Assembly (NCBI GenBank): GCA_012934845.2
Contig: WNNJ02003276.1
Location: 120,949 to 184,948 of the forward strand
Direction: 5' to 3'
DNA: 64,000 nucleotides
Source of the DNA: Pomphorhynchus laevis
Taxonomy: Eukaryota > Acanthocephala > Palaeacanthocephala > Echinorhynchida > Pomphorhynchidae
The position numbers were made by a program, and so were the translations under genes. The notes beneath the pieces are model-generated. The model made no database searches. It saw only the letters and a list, made by a program, of their open reading frames with translations, and was not told the origin of the DNA. Shown one piece after another: positions 1-13,000 of the stretch (position 1 is its first letter; each line of letters begins with the position of its first letter).

Positions 1-525
1 TTTACAGATACACAAATTGTATATTTCATAAGATGGAATAGACAAAGCACACAGCTTTTATAATATCCATAAATTTAAGCTTTCTAAATTAACGGGCGTT
101 TCGATACATTTTTAAGTAATTTAAGTGATCACTGGTGTGAACGAAAACTCTGGATTCATACTTGACTTATTTTCCAAGAATTGATCTAATTTGGAACTAA
201 ATTAGTCGATTATTGGTAAATCTAGAACATAGTTCGAAGGATGCTAAATGTCTTAGCGGTTGCTAGAGAACTTTCTTAAAGTACGATGCCCAATCCGATA
301 AAGATATACAATTCAAATATGTTCATATGCTCTTTAAAAATCCCCAGACCGCTTTTTATTCTTAGACGCTTTTGATCTTCATATAGTAATCTGAAATTTC
401 CCAATATGGATACTTCCTTACAATATTATCTCGGTAATGAGACAAACCTGTCACGGACAAAAGTGCCAAATCTGGATCGTTTATTCAAAGCAATTAATTT
501 AAGTTGTAGCGTCTGTATAGATACT

Positions 526-553
526 AAAATACTTCTTTCGAAAGAAGTATTTT
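526..553. repeat. Perfect 28-bp palindrome
   Basis: Two 14-bp arms, AAAATACTTCTTTC and its exact reverse complement, abut with no spacer. It lies in the presumed PHB1 intron. No function is evident. Confidence 0.85.
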
Positions 554-1137
554 AATACATAAATTAACCGTGCATACAGATAGCAATGCTTGAATTTTTA
601 AATACACATTTTCTCAAAATTACTATGATAAAACGAAACAGGCGTTGTAGATGTTATTCCTATTTTTCAGACAGTAAGATTATCGGCTTGCGAAATGGAT
701 CTTTGTATAGCTAGTCACACTATCTCTTACGCATTCACCGTATAGCGTTTGCTTGGTACTCGGGACTTTATCCCAATCGATCTAGAAATTGAAGACAATA
801 TAGGAATCATCACTATCTGATGATTGCGAATTATGTGAAAACCAGATGAATTACAGTTACGTTCGCCATGTAGTCACTTATATAAACATTTCTGTGCATC
901 ACGTTCTTGTGGAGATAGATTAGGCATCTTATATGTATTTTGATAAATTTATGTGTTATAGATCGGAGAGGTAATCGACAATTTCGCTCCTGTTCAATTG
1001 TTGATTAAGAAATTTCAAAAAATCAGTCAAATGAGTTTCACTTTTAAATATCGCGAATGTGTCATCAATTTATATATTGTATAGTATAATGGATTACATT
1101 TATTTAGATAGATTATAATGATAGACTTTTCCAAGAG

Positions 1138-2045
1138 GCACATGTAGGTATTCGGCAATACGAGGGCTAACGAGAAATCCACTTTTGTAAATAAATGTTA
1201 CTTTTATTAACGATATAGTTGAAGTTACCAAATTAAGGATAATTATGAGTTAACTTTGTATTTAGATCCAACGGTTAAATCGATATCAAGAAACTTCTAT
1301 CGATTTTGAATTTTCTTTTAATGCTATATTCATAGTAATTGCATTATAGCTTATCATATTCGAGTGAATCGATTAAACACAAGCTGTTTTTGACAAATAT
1401 TCATTTATACTTATCGGCTTAAGAATTTTGTTTAAATATTAACAATATCGTTCGATGCTGAGTTAAGTTAATATATTAGTTGTCTAAATTGGCTGTTAGT
1501 GTTATGGATTTTTTAGTATGTAATTCGACTTTAGTGTGAATCTGTTTCTTCGCATTATAATCATAAATTTGATAGTGACTTAAGTCCATCATTTATACCT
1601 CTTACTCTTCTCCGAATCATAAAAAAGGCAGTCTATTTTTTAGTTTACAGCAGTTACTATGAATCACTACCTTAATTGATACACCCATATTATTCCTCTT
1701 TCTTCCCTCAAATGACTGATTAAAATTTATTATTTTCTTATATTTTTAGAAGCCTTTTTCTCGATAGGATAATACAAAGATTAACCAATGACTAATTTGA
1801 CATTGTGACATATCGATGAGGTTCTCTTGGCATCATTCAAGAAATTTCAATTTTAATAATAAAAATATTAAAATGTTTTTAAATTTACACTTTAATCTTC
1901 AAAATATTTTTTTACTGCGTGTTAGTATATCACATATAAAGCAAGAGGCACATGTAGGTATTCGGCAATACAAGGGCTAACGGAAAATCCATTTTTGTGA
2001 ACAAATGTTACTTTTATAAATCATATAGTTGAAGTTACCAAATTA
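1138..2045. repeat. Pair of ~100-bp direct repeats
   Basis: The segment at about 1138-1241, beginning AAGAGGCACATGTAGGTATT, recurs at about 1944-2045 with a few differences. Shared landmarks include TTCGGCAATAC, GGGCTAACG and GATATAGTTGAAGTTACC. The ~700 bp between them shows no coding signal. This may be a short interspersed repeat present twice; the family is not recognised. Confidence 0.75.
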
Positions 2046-2545
2046 ATAACTAACTGAATTAATATAATATGAATTATAATAATACCAATAATATGAATTG
2101 TTATGTTAAATAATAATTAATGAACTCCATCTTATTATTTAATACAATTAATTATTATTTATTAATTTTATACATTAAATCGCTTTTAAAAGTAAATCAT
2201 ATTGAAATATATTTTAAATTATAAATTATATTTTAAATATATTTAAATTATATTTTAAATACAAATTATAATGTAAATTATACTAATTAGTATTTTATTG
2301 ATTTTACAATTACTTGTTCTATTCTTACATTGACGTACAAATGTATTTAAAGTCAGGTTCATGAAGCCATAGAGGTTTTACTTTGAAATGAAAAACTAGT
2401 TCTTTAATATTTGAAAATGTTTTATTTTGCTACGTACTAGTATATTACATATAAAGCTTAAATAAAATTACTAGACTGCTATTTCGACAGTCAAATATTT
2501 GTTTTAACTAGAAAAATAATCTACAGATACTCTTTCTTTTTATAG

Positions 2546-3132
2546 GCCCAATTTGACGCTGGTGAATTGATTACTCAGCGATCTATTGTCTCTCAACGCG
2601 TAAATGAATTACTTACTAAACGAGCAATGCAATTCGGACTAATCTTGGACGACATATCTATCGTACTATTTTTTAATTTTGTTAATAATTAAATTGTTAC
2701 AATACTATAGACACATCTAACCTTTGGACATGAATTTACCGCGGCTGTCGAGGCTAAGCAAGTTGCTCAACAAGAAGCTGAGAAAGCCAGATTCCTGGTC
2801 GAGAAGGTATGTCTGGTGATTTTGCATTTATTATGTAAATTGATATGCTTAATCGTTTACAGGCTGAACAGTATAAAAAAGCTGCAATTATTGCTGCTGA
2901 AGGCGACACAAAGGCTGCAGAGTTAATTGCAAAGGCCCTTGCTGAAACAAGCGAAGGTATTTATGATAATTTAACAACTTTAAACGCTGCACATTGTTCT
3001 TTAGGCTTTGTTGAGCTTAGACGAATAGAAGCGTCTGAGAACATCGCGTCACAATTATCGCGATCGAGGGGTATTGCGTATCTGCCAAAAGGACAATCTA
3101 TGCTAATTAATGCAGGAGCCGTAGCAAACTAA
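2546..3132 (+). CDS. PHB1: Prohibitin 1 (C-terminal half; 5' exons outside the window)
   Basis: Prohibitin 1 forms ring complexes with prohibitin 2 in the mitochondrial inner membrane, where it acts as a scaffold and chaperone. Four exons are visible: 2546-2662, 2711-2806, 2863-2956 and 3005-3132, separated by introns of 48, 56 and 48 bp with GT-AG borders and compatible phases (0, 0, 1). They encode the last ~144 residues. Diagnostic motifs in order are [43 protein letters not shown] (the coiled coil), [23 protein letters not shown] and YLPKGQ. The last intron (2957-3004) has no stop and keeps the frame, so a naive ORF reads through it. The N-terminal membrane anchor and the start of the SPFH domain are not in the window. 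Family identity is very secure. Confidence 0.95.
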
Positions 3133-4210
3133 TTTAATGATATTTGTATTTTCGTTTTTACAAAAAAGACACGTTGTAGTCTTGTTTAATACTTTTACAG
3201 CTTAATATAACTTACAGTAACGTGGTTTTCGATAAAATTCCATAAGTAAAGATTTTCATATAATTTCATTATGCCAGTAGCTGAATACAAAATATCCACT
3301 TTAATCTTTGATAACAAACGAATTTGAGTATATTTTGCGATATTATGGCTTAAATAACTAGTCATTTACATTTAATATTATCTTGAAATTACATACTCTA
3401 TCATGTTTTGTTCCTACGGTTATTTTGTCTACGCTGCAGAGAAATATTTGTTTGGCAAACATCTGAATTTGTATTTGTGATATAAAATATCACAACATAT
3501 TCTGACCACAAATTTATTTTATATATTTAAACGTGTAAATGAATAAAATTTATTTTAAAACAAATTTAATTTTATATATTTTTCTAATTAATTAATTTAA
3601 TTTAGTAATTCAGCTTGCGACTATTTTACGATGCTTTGCAAAGTTTCATTAATAAAATTATTTATTCAAAATATATAAAAATATTTAATATTATTGAACA
3701 GTAAATTTATAAATGTCAAAAGTTTCTCATATAACCTTAATTTTATATTAATTTTATTAGTCACATCTACATTACATGACAAATCTCCTTTATTTAATAA
3801 TTCAATGTTTAGAATTTGCATAACAAAATAATAATTAATTATTACAAAACGTTTATTTGACTATTAACAATTTTTATCGCTAGTGTTAAAAATTATTATT
3901 CGCTAGCATCGTACTTGAACCGATATCTTAAGTTGCTACGCTAATTATTAATATAAAAACTAGTGTGCTGGTTATTTTGTAAATAGGAAAGTATTCTTAT
4001 CGTAGAGCATTCTTTTTCGTAGATCATATTTGTGGGTCAATATTTTATAATATTAATTCGCAAATATATAAACCTACGCTTTGCTTTCCCTTGAAATTTC
4101 AATTTTTATAGTGTAATGTGTATTATTTTAATATTTATTAACAATTTTACTAATTTAGAAAGCTAAATGATAATTTAAACCATAAACTAAACCATTTACT
4201 AAACGTAAAC
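3133..4210. other. PHB1 3' flank and spacer
   Basis: AT-rich DNA follows the PHB1 stop. A candidate polyadenylation signal AATAAA lies at 3542-3547. No other gene is seen. Confidence 0.5.
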
Positions 4211-4220
4211 GGTTTTTTAC

Positions 4221-4540
4221 GTTTAGCTTTCTTTCTTTAGCTTTCTTTCTTTAGCTTTCTTTCTTTAGCTTTCTTTCTTTAGCTTTCTTTCTTTAGCTTT
4301 CTTTCTTTAGCTTTCTTTCTTTAGCTTTCTTTCTTTAGCTTTCTTTCTTTAGCTTTCTTTCTTTAGCTTTCTTTCTTTAGCTTTCTTTCTTTAGCTTTCT
4401 TTCTTTAGCTTTCTTTCTTTAGCTTTCTTTCTTTAGCTTTCTTTCTTTAGCTTTCTTTCTTTAGCTTTCTTTCTTTAGCTTTCTTTCTTTAGCTTTCTTT
4501 CTTTAGCTTTCTTTCTTTAGCTTTCTTTCTTTAGCTTTAT
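4221..4540. repeat. 14-bp minisatellite, about 22 copies
   Basis: The unit AGCTTTCTTTCTTT repeats almost without variation. One strand is pyrimidine-rich with a regular AGC. Both sides carry related sequence resembling GTAAACGGTT. Such homogeneity suggests recent expansion and likely length polymorphism. Confidence 0.95.
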
Positions 4541-5849
4541 TTACATCCGTAAACGGTTGTTTACATTAAGCTTTTTCTTACGATCACAAATATTGATTTT
4601 CAAAAGCTTTTAAAATAATTTTAAAATTTTAAATAATTTTAAAATTTTAAATAATTTGAAAATTTTTAAAAAGCAATATTTGCATTCGTCCCTATAAGAT
4701 TAATCTTTAAATGTGAACAACCGCTATAAGAACCGAAATAGGTTGGCTTTTAATTATTTTACTGTTTAAAGTTTCTGTTTTTCTGTATTTAAACATTTTT
4801 ATCCGCATATTGTTTATTTGCTTGAATGTTTGATTAAATAATATATTTTGTAAATTTGAATATGTCTCTTAAATATTTAATGTGCCAACTCTAAGTAGGC
4901 AAGATTAATAAAATTAATTTTATTTTTAAGAAATAATTGAATATTAAAATTAATTTCCTTACACCAATTGACTTGTAATCGTCGATTGATTATAAGCGGT
5001 TCGTTATAAGTAGACAATAATTTTATCACATTAAAAATAGCATTCAAACCTTTTCATGTTTTTATTTAGAATTTTTTATAAAATATAAATGGATAATAAT
5101 AGATAAAAGTGTATCAAGATGGAATTAATAAAGCCTATACAATATTTTCTAAAAAATATTGTAAAAAATAAGTTGTTTCAGCGGATTGGTGTAAAAATAG
5201 GCATTGCCTATTATGAATTTATATCATATTAAATTATCGGCAGATCATCTCAATAATTTGTCGAAAATATCGACTTGAATGTTTCATTAAATAATATAAA
5301 ATATTATTTAATAATAAAATATAATATATTATTTAGTAAATTTGAATATGTTGCTTAAATGTTTAATGTGTCATCTCTAAGTAGACAAGAAGCTCTAACA
5401 GCAATTAACTTGTAAATGCATTTTCTTAGTGCATTCGAATGTTTTAATTGTTAGGGTAGAACAAGTATTGCATGCAATTAAAGTAAATTTATAATTTTAT
5501 TTCAGATACCACAAATTGTAATCACACATGAGATTGATTTTATCATAACGAAAACAAGCAGCTAATAAACTTTTAATAGAATTACCAAAACGAGATTTAA
5601 ACTGCGCATTAAATTTTAATGATTTAAATCATTCAAAATGATAACGATTTATATTTTTTGTTAGAAATAGAAGATTAAAGTTTTCTTTGGACCGAATATC
5701 GATTTTATTTTTATTCAAATGTACAATTTTTTATTGATATAAAATATTAGTCAGATGCGTTTAGTTTACTAATGCGTTTAGTCAACTAATAATCAATTTA
5801 AAATATTAGTCAGATGCTTTAGTCCACGAATACGATTACAGTATACGGA
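4541..5849. other. Spacer between PHB1 and VPS37
   Basis: No gene is seen. A degenerate ~90-bp direct repeat is present at about 4820-4905 and 5272-5390 (shared GTAAATTTGAATATGT and CTCTAAGTAG). The 5' flank of VPS37, including whatever promoter it has, must lie at the right end; no core promoter motif is convincing. Confidence 0.5.
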
Positions 5850-8800
5850 ATGAGCGAGCATACTCAAGATAATTCAGCTTGGAATATTGCCGAAAAAGCT
5901 TTACAGTCGCTGCTAGATCGCTGTAGTACCGGTATACTTCAACGGTGTGTTGAGGGTAGAGATAATGGCCTACTTGATAATATGATTTCTGAGCTGGATC
6001 AGGTATAATTAGTTTATCATATTTCTGATAAGTAAATTTACAATATAATATTATAATGGATAATTCTTATACTTTTAAATAGTTGATAATGATCCATTAT
6101 TGATAAATAATTATTGGAGCTGGATCAAAGAAAATATGAAAATTTTATTTGATATTTAGCTGACCTCTGTTAGGATCTTCAGATATTCTTATAATATTTG
6201 CATACATTTTCATTACTATTTCTATATTTTCATACATTTTCATATACTATTTTGAAATAATATACAAAAAATACTTTAGATATAAAAAATACTTTAGATA
6301 TTCTTATAATATTTGCATACATTCGAATATACTATTTTGAAATACAAAAAAGTAATTATATACTATTTTAAAAGAATACACTATTTTAAAATAATATACT
6401 ATTTTAAAAGAATATACAATTATTATCAACAATATTTACAAATATCTTCATTTATCTCTTTTAATATTTCGCTAACCTCTGTTCGCATCTTTAAAAATTA
6501 AAATAATTATCTGAAGATAGGAAGGTAATTTTTATAATTATCATTGCAGATTAATAATTAATTTCAATCTACAATTAAGAATTATAGAGATTTCTGCTCA
6601 GTGTATTTTTTGTGTTTTTATTTTGTTTTTGAACTAACCGATGGGATGAGTTAAATATTAAGGTAAACTTAGAAAACAATCAGATATACATTCTTGAGTA
6701 TTTTTTGCAGTTGTTTACGCTCAAATTTTCTGATTAGAACATCCTTTAAATTGAATATCACATTACTTTCTATTTCATTATCGGGAGGCTGTGAATGTTC
6801 CGTTTTCTAAATGAATATTATGAACATTAGCTTTAAGTGTCTATCGGTGTATTAGTGCATTTTGAAATATTTAATTCAAATGGCACTATAATTCAGAACG
6901 TTTTGAACACCACAGCTGACAACATCTAAACTAGTCGCGCTCAAAAGTAATATAAGATCTGAAGTAATATATTGAATCTTATATTAGAAGATTTTACAAA
7001 ATCGTATATTATATTTTCTATAAATCCTATATAATATAATATATTTATATTTTAATTTTGTTTTCATCAGACCAAAACTAATCATTAGAAAAGATACAAA
7101 AGCTTTAATTATCTTATTAGAAAAATTTGTCGCGAAACAATTTGAATTCGAATTTTCATTACGTACACATATACAACACTTCAAATAGCAAAACTAGCAT
7201 TGGAAGGACAACATAGTTTACAGTATGTTGATCATTGAAATTTGATCCATGCCATTCTAAATCGAACGTTTACCTGATCGTTACTAAAACCTTGTTTTGA
7301 TCGTTTATTGTTTCGATTGCTGAGAGTTTCAATTTCTGATTGTTTTGATTGCTGATTGTTTATATCGTTGAATATTTCAATTTGATAGTTGATTGTTTCC
7401 ATCGTTGATTATTTCGATCATTGAATGTTTTGATCGTTGATTATTTCGATAGTTGATTGTTTCGATCGTTGATTGTTTCGATCGTTGATTATTTCGATCG
7501 TTGATTATTTCGATCGTTGATTATTTCGATCGTTGATTATTTCGATTGTTGATTATTTTGATCGTTGATTATTTTGATCGTTGATTATTTCGATCGTTGA
7601 TTGTTTCGATCTTTGATTATTTCGATAGTTGATTGTTTCGATCGTTGATTGTTTCGATCGTTGATTATTTCGATCGTTGATTATTTCGATCGTTGATTAT
7701 TTCGATTGTTGATTATTTCGATTGTTGATTATTTCGATAGTTGATTATTTCGATCGTTGATTATTTCGATCGTCGATTGTTTCTATCGTTGATTGTTTCT
7801 ATCGTTGATTGTTTCGATAGTAAATAATAATTGTTTTCATTTTTTAAGATTATAATAATTTATTTTTTAAGATTTAAATAATTTATTTTTTAAAATTGAT
7901 TATTTTGATAAACGGTAAAACTCGTAAATTTTATATGTAATAAAAGCTGTTAATTATTAGATTAATTAAATTTATTTCTTTATTTTACTAATTTCCTTAA
8001 CAGTGATAACCTTTTAATAACGAAATCTAAATTTATGAAGGCTGAACGACAAAGTATTAATTTATTACCACCAAACTATGTCAAACATTTTTAGTTCCTT
8101 TGTTGCTACACTTGAACGTAAATAAATATTTAAGTTTTATTATTTTGTAAGTTTTATTTTGTTACTCATAATATTTTTATAAATTCATTTATTAAATCTT
8201 TATTTCGTAGAAATTGTAAAAATAGTTTGAAGAATAAAATTGCATTAGTTGTAAAAACACAAAATATACTTCGTACATTTTCCTAATTTTAAAAATTACT
8301 ATTTTAAATACATTATTCAATTAATAATTTCCTAGGTATCAAGTTTGTCTCGACACAAGGACTCACTAAAAGAGCAAAATCGATCTCTTGCTGGGGATAA
8401 CCTTAGTTTTGAACCTTTACTAAATGAGGGAAAATCGAGACTTCATATACTTCATGAGGAAGCCACTCGATTAAGTGAGGAGTACGATAAACTTAAGCTT
8501 CAATATGGTAAAATTGTTTTAAAGTAAATTAAGTTGTCTTGATATTTTGTGCTTATAGAAGAAATGTCTGCTAGTCGTAGCCCGACGATGACTTGGGTTC
8601 TGCTAAAATCATCATCTTCTGAGTTAGATCATGAAACAGAGGTAAGCATCGTTGCTATGCAAACAATGGCTTAGTCGATTTATGAAAAAGGTAGAGGTGG
8701 ATAAGTTCTTCGCTGCTGAGAGAACAACTGAAGATATCAAAAGTTTTATCGATGATATTCTAGAAAAGAGGAAACAAGTGCACATGATGAAAATTCAATC

Positions 8801-8861
8801 AGAAAAGTTGGAGAATTACATAAAGGACCCAAAAGTGAATTTGGGGTTTTCATTGATATAA
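5850..8861 (+). CDS. VPS37: VPS37, ESCRT-I subunit with Mod(r) domain (complete)
   Basis: VPS37 is a core subunit of ESCRT-I, which sorts ubiquitinated membrane cargo into multivesicular endosomes with TSG101, VPS28 and MVB12/UBAP1. Four exons give about 192 residues: 5850-6002 (start ATG), 8336-8507, 8559-8641 and 8691-8861 (TAA). Introns are 2333, 51 and 49 bp, GT-AG, with phases 0, 1 and 0. The Mod(r) domain is clear: NRSLAGDNLS, then a coiled coil around ILHEEATRLSEEYDKL, then FFAAERTTEDIKSFIDDILE and KRKQVHMMKIQSEKLE, which match the FLEG..DEFL..FLEKR pattern of the family. At 192 residues it is shorter than human VPS37 paralogues and lacks a UEV-like or proline-rich extension. The fourth-exon acceptor (AG at 8689-8690) was chosen because it alone keeps the frame. 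Which VPS37 paralogue it corresponds to cannot be told. Confidence 0.9.
6081..6205 (+). mobile_element. MITE fragment, GGAGCTGGATCAAAG family
   Basis: It begins GTTGATAATGATCCATTATT, followed by TTGGAGCTGGATCAAAG and GACCTCTGTTAGGATCTTC. Related ends recur at 25833, 26268, 29385 (reverse), 29632 and 37268. This marks a small dispersed repeat family with inverted ends. Confidence 0.65.
6149..6885 (+). mobile_element. ~737-bp repeat, left copy of an inverted pair
   Basis: This block in VPS37 intron 1 is repeated in reverse complement at 28571-29309, 22 kb away, with very few differences. A 62-codon open frame (6313-6501) is identical in both copies, but its AT-rich lysine/tyrosine/isoleucine composition does not suggest a real protein. 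It is probably a non-autonomous transposon; its left end overlaps the MITE sequence at 6081. Confidence 0.8.
7290..7820. repeat. 16-bp minisatellite, roughly 30 copies
   Basis: The unit is GATTATTTCGATCGTT, with frequent variants (GATTGTTTCGATAGTT). Copies are irregular at the left edge and regular from about 7380. Each unit contains the palindromic CGATCG or a variant. It lies in VPS37 intron 1. Confidence 0.95.
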
Positions 8862-9195
8862 CACACAGTGGAGAATAAAGGAGACCTTTTTAAACAATTT
8901 TATTCCAGATATTGTATCATTGTTAAATTAGTGAATTATTTTACTCGATCTGATCTAAATTTAATAAATGTTACTATTTGTTTTTACAGCTATATTAATT
9001 CATAGTTAAATTAATGTAATCATCTTAAATTATCTTTAAATCAACAAGATAATTTACCGACAATTTGCTGATTTTAAAAATAGTTAATTAAACGATATGT
9101 TTAGAAACTCTTTGAATTAGCGCGGCGATAAAATTTATCTTTCCTCTCGATATACTACCTTATAAACTTGACCTTGTTGAAAATTGCTCACATCT
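8862..9195 (+). promoter_or_regulatory. VPS37 3' end with polyadenylation signal
   Basis: AATAAA at 8874-8879, 12 bases after the VPS37 stop codon, is the likely polyadenylation signal. The 3' untranslated region would then be very short. The remainder to 9195 shows no gene. Confidence 0.6.
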
Positions 9196-9836
9196 AAAAC
9201 TCTTATTAGTCGACCGCTTTAATTCATTACACGTAGGATCCATGGAATAATAAGTCCATGACGAAAATATTCCCTTTGTCTTAACGCACTACTGCCTTAC
9301 AATCTTACTATAGCGTATTTGTAAAACTCTCTTAATAGTCGACCGCTTTAATTCACCACACGTGTGATCCATGGAATAATAAGTCCATGACGAGCATATT
9401 CCCTTTGTCTCGACGCACTAATGCCTTACAATCTGACGCTATCGTATTTGTAAAACTCTCTTATTAGTCGACCGCTTTAATTCATTACACGTTGGATCCA
9501 TGGAATAATAAGTCCATGACGAAAATATGCCCTTTATCTCGACGCAATACTGCCTTACAATCTGACGCTAGCGTATTTGTAAAACTCTCTTATTAGTCGA
9601 CCGCTTTAATTCACCACACGTGGGATCCATGGAATAATAAGTCCATGACGAAAATATTCCCTTTGTCTCAACGCACTACCGCCTTACAATCTGACGGTAG
9701 CGTATTTGTAAAACTCTCTTAATAGTCGACCGCTTTAATTCACCACACGTGGGATCCATGGAATAATAAGTCTGTGACGAGCATATTCCCTTTGTCTCGA
9801 CGCACTACTGCCTTACAATCTGACGGTGCGTATTTG
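9196..9836. repeat. Five tandem copies of a ~129-bp satellite-like unit
   Basis: The landmark AGTCGACCGCTTTAATTCA recurs at about 9208, 9338, 9466, 9596 and 9725. Each unit also contains GGATCCATGGAATAATAAG followed by TCCATGA, which can pair as CATGGA/TCCATG. Copies differ at a few positions each. The array is noticeably less AT-rich than its surroundings. It sits between VPS37 and the first visible dynein exon. No protein or known RNA is recognised in it. Confidence 0.9.
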
Positions 9837-10065
9837 TATTATCAATATATAAATTATCTATTATGAAATTGACAATTGTCTATATAAAAACTGGGAATAT
9901 CAATTTTAAAATGTAAAAATTGAAAGTTAACTAAAATTGTTTCCTTAGTAACTTAAATTATTGCTTAGTATTTGTGCAGATGAACATTATAATCAAATTG
10001 AAAAATGGTAAACAATGAACGTTTTTTCATCCTATCCTTTAACAACTTTGATTTTATCGTATTAG
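9837..10065. other. Sequence before the first visible dynein exon
   Basis: No convincing start-codon exon for the dynein gene was found here. A short frame beginning ATG at about 9980 is not phase-compatible with the exon at 10066, so the gene's true 5' end is unresolved. Confidence 0.4.
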
Positions 10066-13000
10066 GAGGCAGTTGTTAAGCTGTTTGAAATGGATATTAA
10101 AAGAATATATGAGGTATTTGTTTTTTATAAATTAATAATAAAGAATATTTACCACAAATATCATCCCACACATGATAATAACTTAAAATTCATTGAAAAC
10201 AAATTATAACAAGCCATTTTCGAAAGTTTATTCCCCGAAATGGTATATAAAAATATTTATATAATATTTCTTTAATATGGCATTATATATGCTATATGAT
10301 ATGGCATTAAAGCTATGCACCATTTCATATGTTATATGCAATGATTATATAATGTTATTATATTATTATGATTACATTATATGATATATAATGAATTCAA
10401 TTATAACGAATCCAATAAATTCAATTATATTTACATATGAAAACATATTAAGAATATCATCGTAATTTCGAATGTTTATATAGAATCGAGAATTGAACGA
10501 TTTTTATAAAATAAACTTTACATCTCAGCGTAAAATCATGACAACAATCAGATACAAAATATCTTTATGATTTTAATATATTAAGACAATATAATTTTTT
10601 AAAATTTAAATAGAATCGATTTTTGAACATTTTTCAACAAATAGAGTTAAACTCAATGATCTGGATGGACTTAGAGGGAACTCGAAAGTATTAGTAGTAC
10701 ATAAACACGGAAAATACCTTTGTCATTTATGACAGTTCCATCGAGCGGTGAATGCTAAATATCGCCTATATACATTTCGACAATATGAATTTTTTAAAAT
10801 TTAAATAGAATCGAGTATTGCACGATTGCTATAAAATAAACTTTACATTTCAGCAGAAAATCACGACAACAATCGAATACAAAATATCTTTATGATTTTA
10901 ATATATTAAGACAATATAATTTTTTAAAATTTAAATAGAATCGAGTATTGAACATTTTTCAACAAATAGAGTTAAACTCTATGATCTGGATGGACATAGA
11001 TGGAACTCGAAAGTATTGGTAGTACATAAACACGGAAAATACCTTTGTCATTTCTGACAGTTCCATCGAGCGGTGAATGTTTAATATCGTCTATATACAT
11101 TTCGACAATATGATTTTTTTAAATTGAAATAGAATCCAGTATTGTACGATTGCTATAAATTAAACTTTACATTTCAGCAGAATATCATGACAACAATCGA
11201 ATACTAAATATCTTTATGATTTTAATATATTAAGACAATATAATCTTTTAAAATTTAAATAGAATCGAGTATTGCACGATTGCTATAAAATAAACTTTAC
11301 ATTTCAGCAGAAAATCACGACAACAATAGAATACAAAATATCTTTATGATTTTAATATAATTCACCAAATAGTATTTTTAAATTCGTTATTAATATAATG
11401 AGTTTATGCTTAGAATGAAAAGTTAGATGAAGAATCATCACACATCCTTAATTTATTTGATATTGCCGAAAGCAGACTTAAAAACGAATGGATAGTTAGT
11501 AAAAGAAAAAAGTAAATGAGTACTAAATATTCACATTATTATCTGTACTATATATTACAAGTATATATCAAGGAAAGAAATTACCAAATCAACATTCAAG
11601 ATTCATACAATCATTAGAGATCAAAAATTTTATCATGTCAATACACCGGATCTATTTGCAATTAAAGCCCTGGTTTATCTTCAAAATAAATTCTTTAGAC
11701 GTTATTTTCTTCCAATTACTTTAGGAATTTATTTAATCAAATATCGACAACTAATGTAATAAGCGTGAACGATGTATTTGATTTAGTTTTGAGTAACCAA
11801 CTATCTCAACTAAAACACGATCTCAACAGCCTGTAAGTTGCTTTCAGTTTACAGTATTTTTAGTGTTTCTAAGTTAAAATTTGATTATAAGAGGTTTTAT
11901 ATTTATAAATTAATCATCCTTAAAGTCGATACTAGCATCTTTTAAATAAAATATTACAAACGAAATATCTCTTATCAATTTAAAAATATTATTTCCTAAC
12001 AGAATATTATCTCATTACATTAAAATAGTTTTATGTAATCTAATAGAATTGCATTCGTGTACCAACTGTGGGTAAAACATTAGTTTTATCCACACGATAA
12101 CAGATGTAATCTAATAGAATTGCATTAGTGTACTAACTTATGTTAGTTTCACTTACACGAGAACAATAATAATTTATTTGACGTTTCAGCCCATCTCACT
12201 GACCCTTTTCATGAAAAAAAGGATACAAACATTGAAACCTCACAAAAGATATGTACGTATAAATCAAGAAGAATTCAAACAAATGTTGAAATCATTTAGT
12301 ATTTTAAAAATATAATTAGACTTATTATTCTGCATCCTATCCCATACCTCATTTAGCTAATTGAAACTTTATGAACTCAGCACATTGTCTTAATAATTTA
12401 CGTAATGACAAGATTTTTCGTCTTTGATCTCAGATTTGCTTGTTCTCTGGAAGTGGTTGCGTCGGTTTGTTGTATGTTTTATGCTATCTTTACATAAGTA
12501 ATAATTAATTATTAAATGACAAATTAATAAATAAAGATTATTAATAAATTTTAGTAATAATTAAATGTTTGCGTTAATTTTAAATTCTTTTAAATTATCA
12601 TCTTATTCGTTAAAAAATTAATATGTCGAAAAATGTGAATTTAAATTGTCAATAATACATTTTGAATTAATATGTTAATTTTTTAATATTAGATAAAGTT
12701 TAGACATTACTTTAATAAATTTAATATTTGAAAGAGAAATATATTAAATATACAAAAAATATTTTGGTTCAGAAGAGAAAAATAAGATTTTATTATCTAA
12801 ACAGCATATGAGGTGAAAAGCGGTTTAGATATTTTTTTAAAAATCAAAATTACATTTTGAATGTACATTTTAATCAAGAATGGGATCCTTGATTGAATTC
12901 GGTTAGATGAATTGTGCAAATTTCGAGAACATCATCGCCTGGTATCCACTATCACTTATTATATATTGAACCGCATTCAATATGAATACCAGACGACTAT

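Larger units (their letters stand above)
1..2545 (+). other. Non-coding DNA upstream of the first visible PHB1 exon
   Basis: No exon with prohibitin-like or other recognisable protein motifs is visible on either strand. Since the first visible prohibitin exon begins mid-protein behind an AG acceptor, most or all of this stretch should be PHB1 intron, with the 5' exons lying before the window. It holds a perfect palindrome (526-553) and a ~100-bp direct repeat pair (1138 and 1944), described separately. Confidence 0.6.

Noticed and set aside
6313-6501. 62-codon open frame, identical on the opposite strand at 28954-29142
   Set aside because: It is the same repeat copied twice in inverted orientation. 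The composition is that of AT-rich random sequence and no family is recognised.
12190-12315. Open stretch behind an AG that resembles an exon
   Set aside because: It is out of phase with both neighbouring dynein exons. Skipping it gives a perfect phase match between 11832 and 13968.
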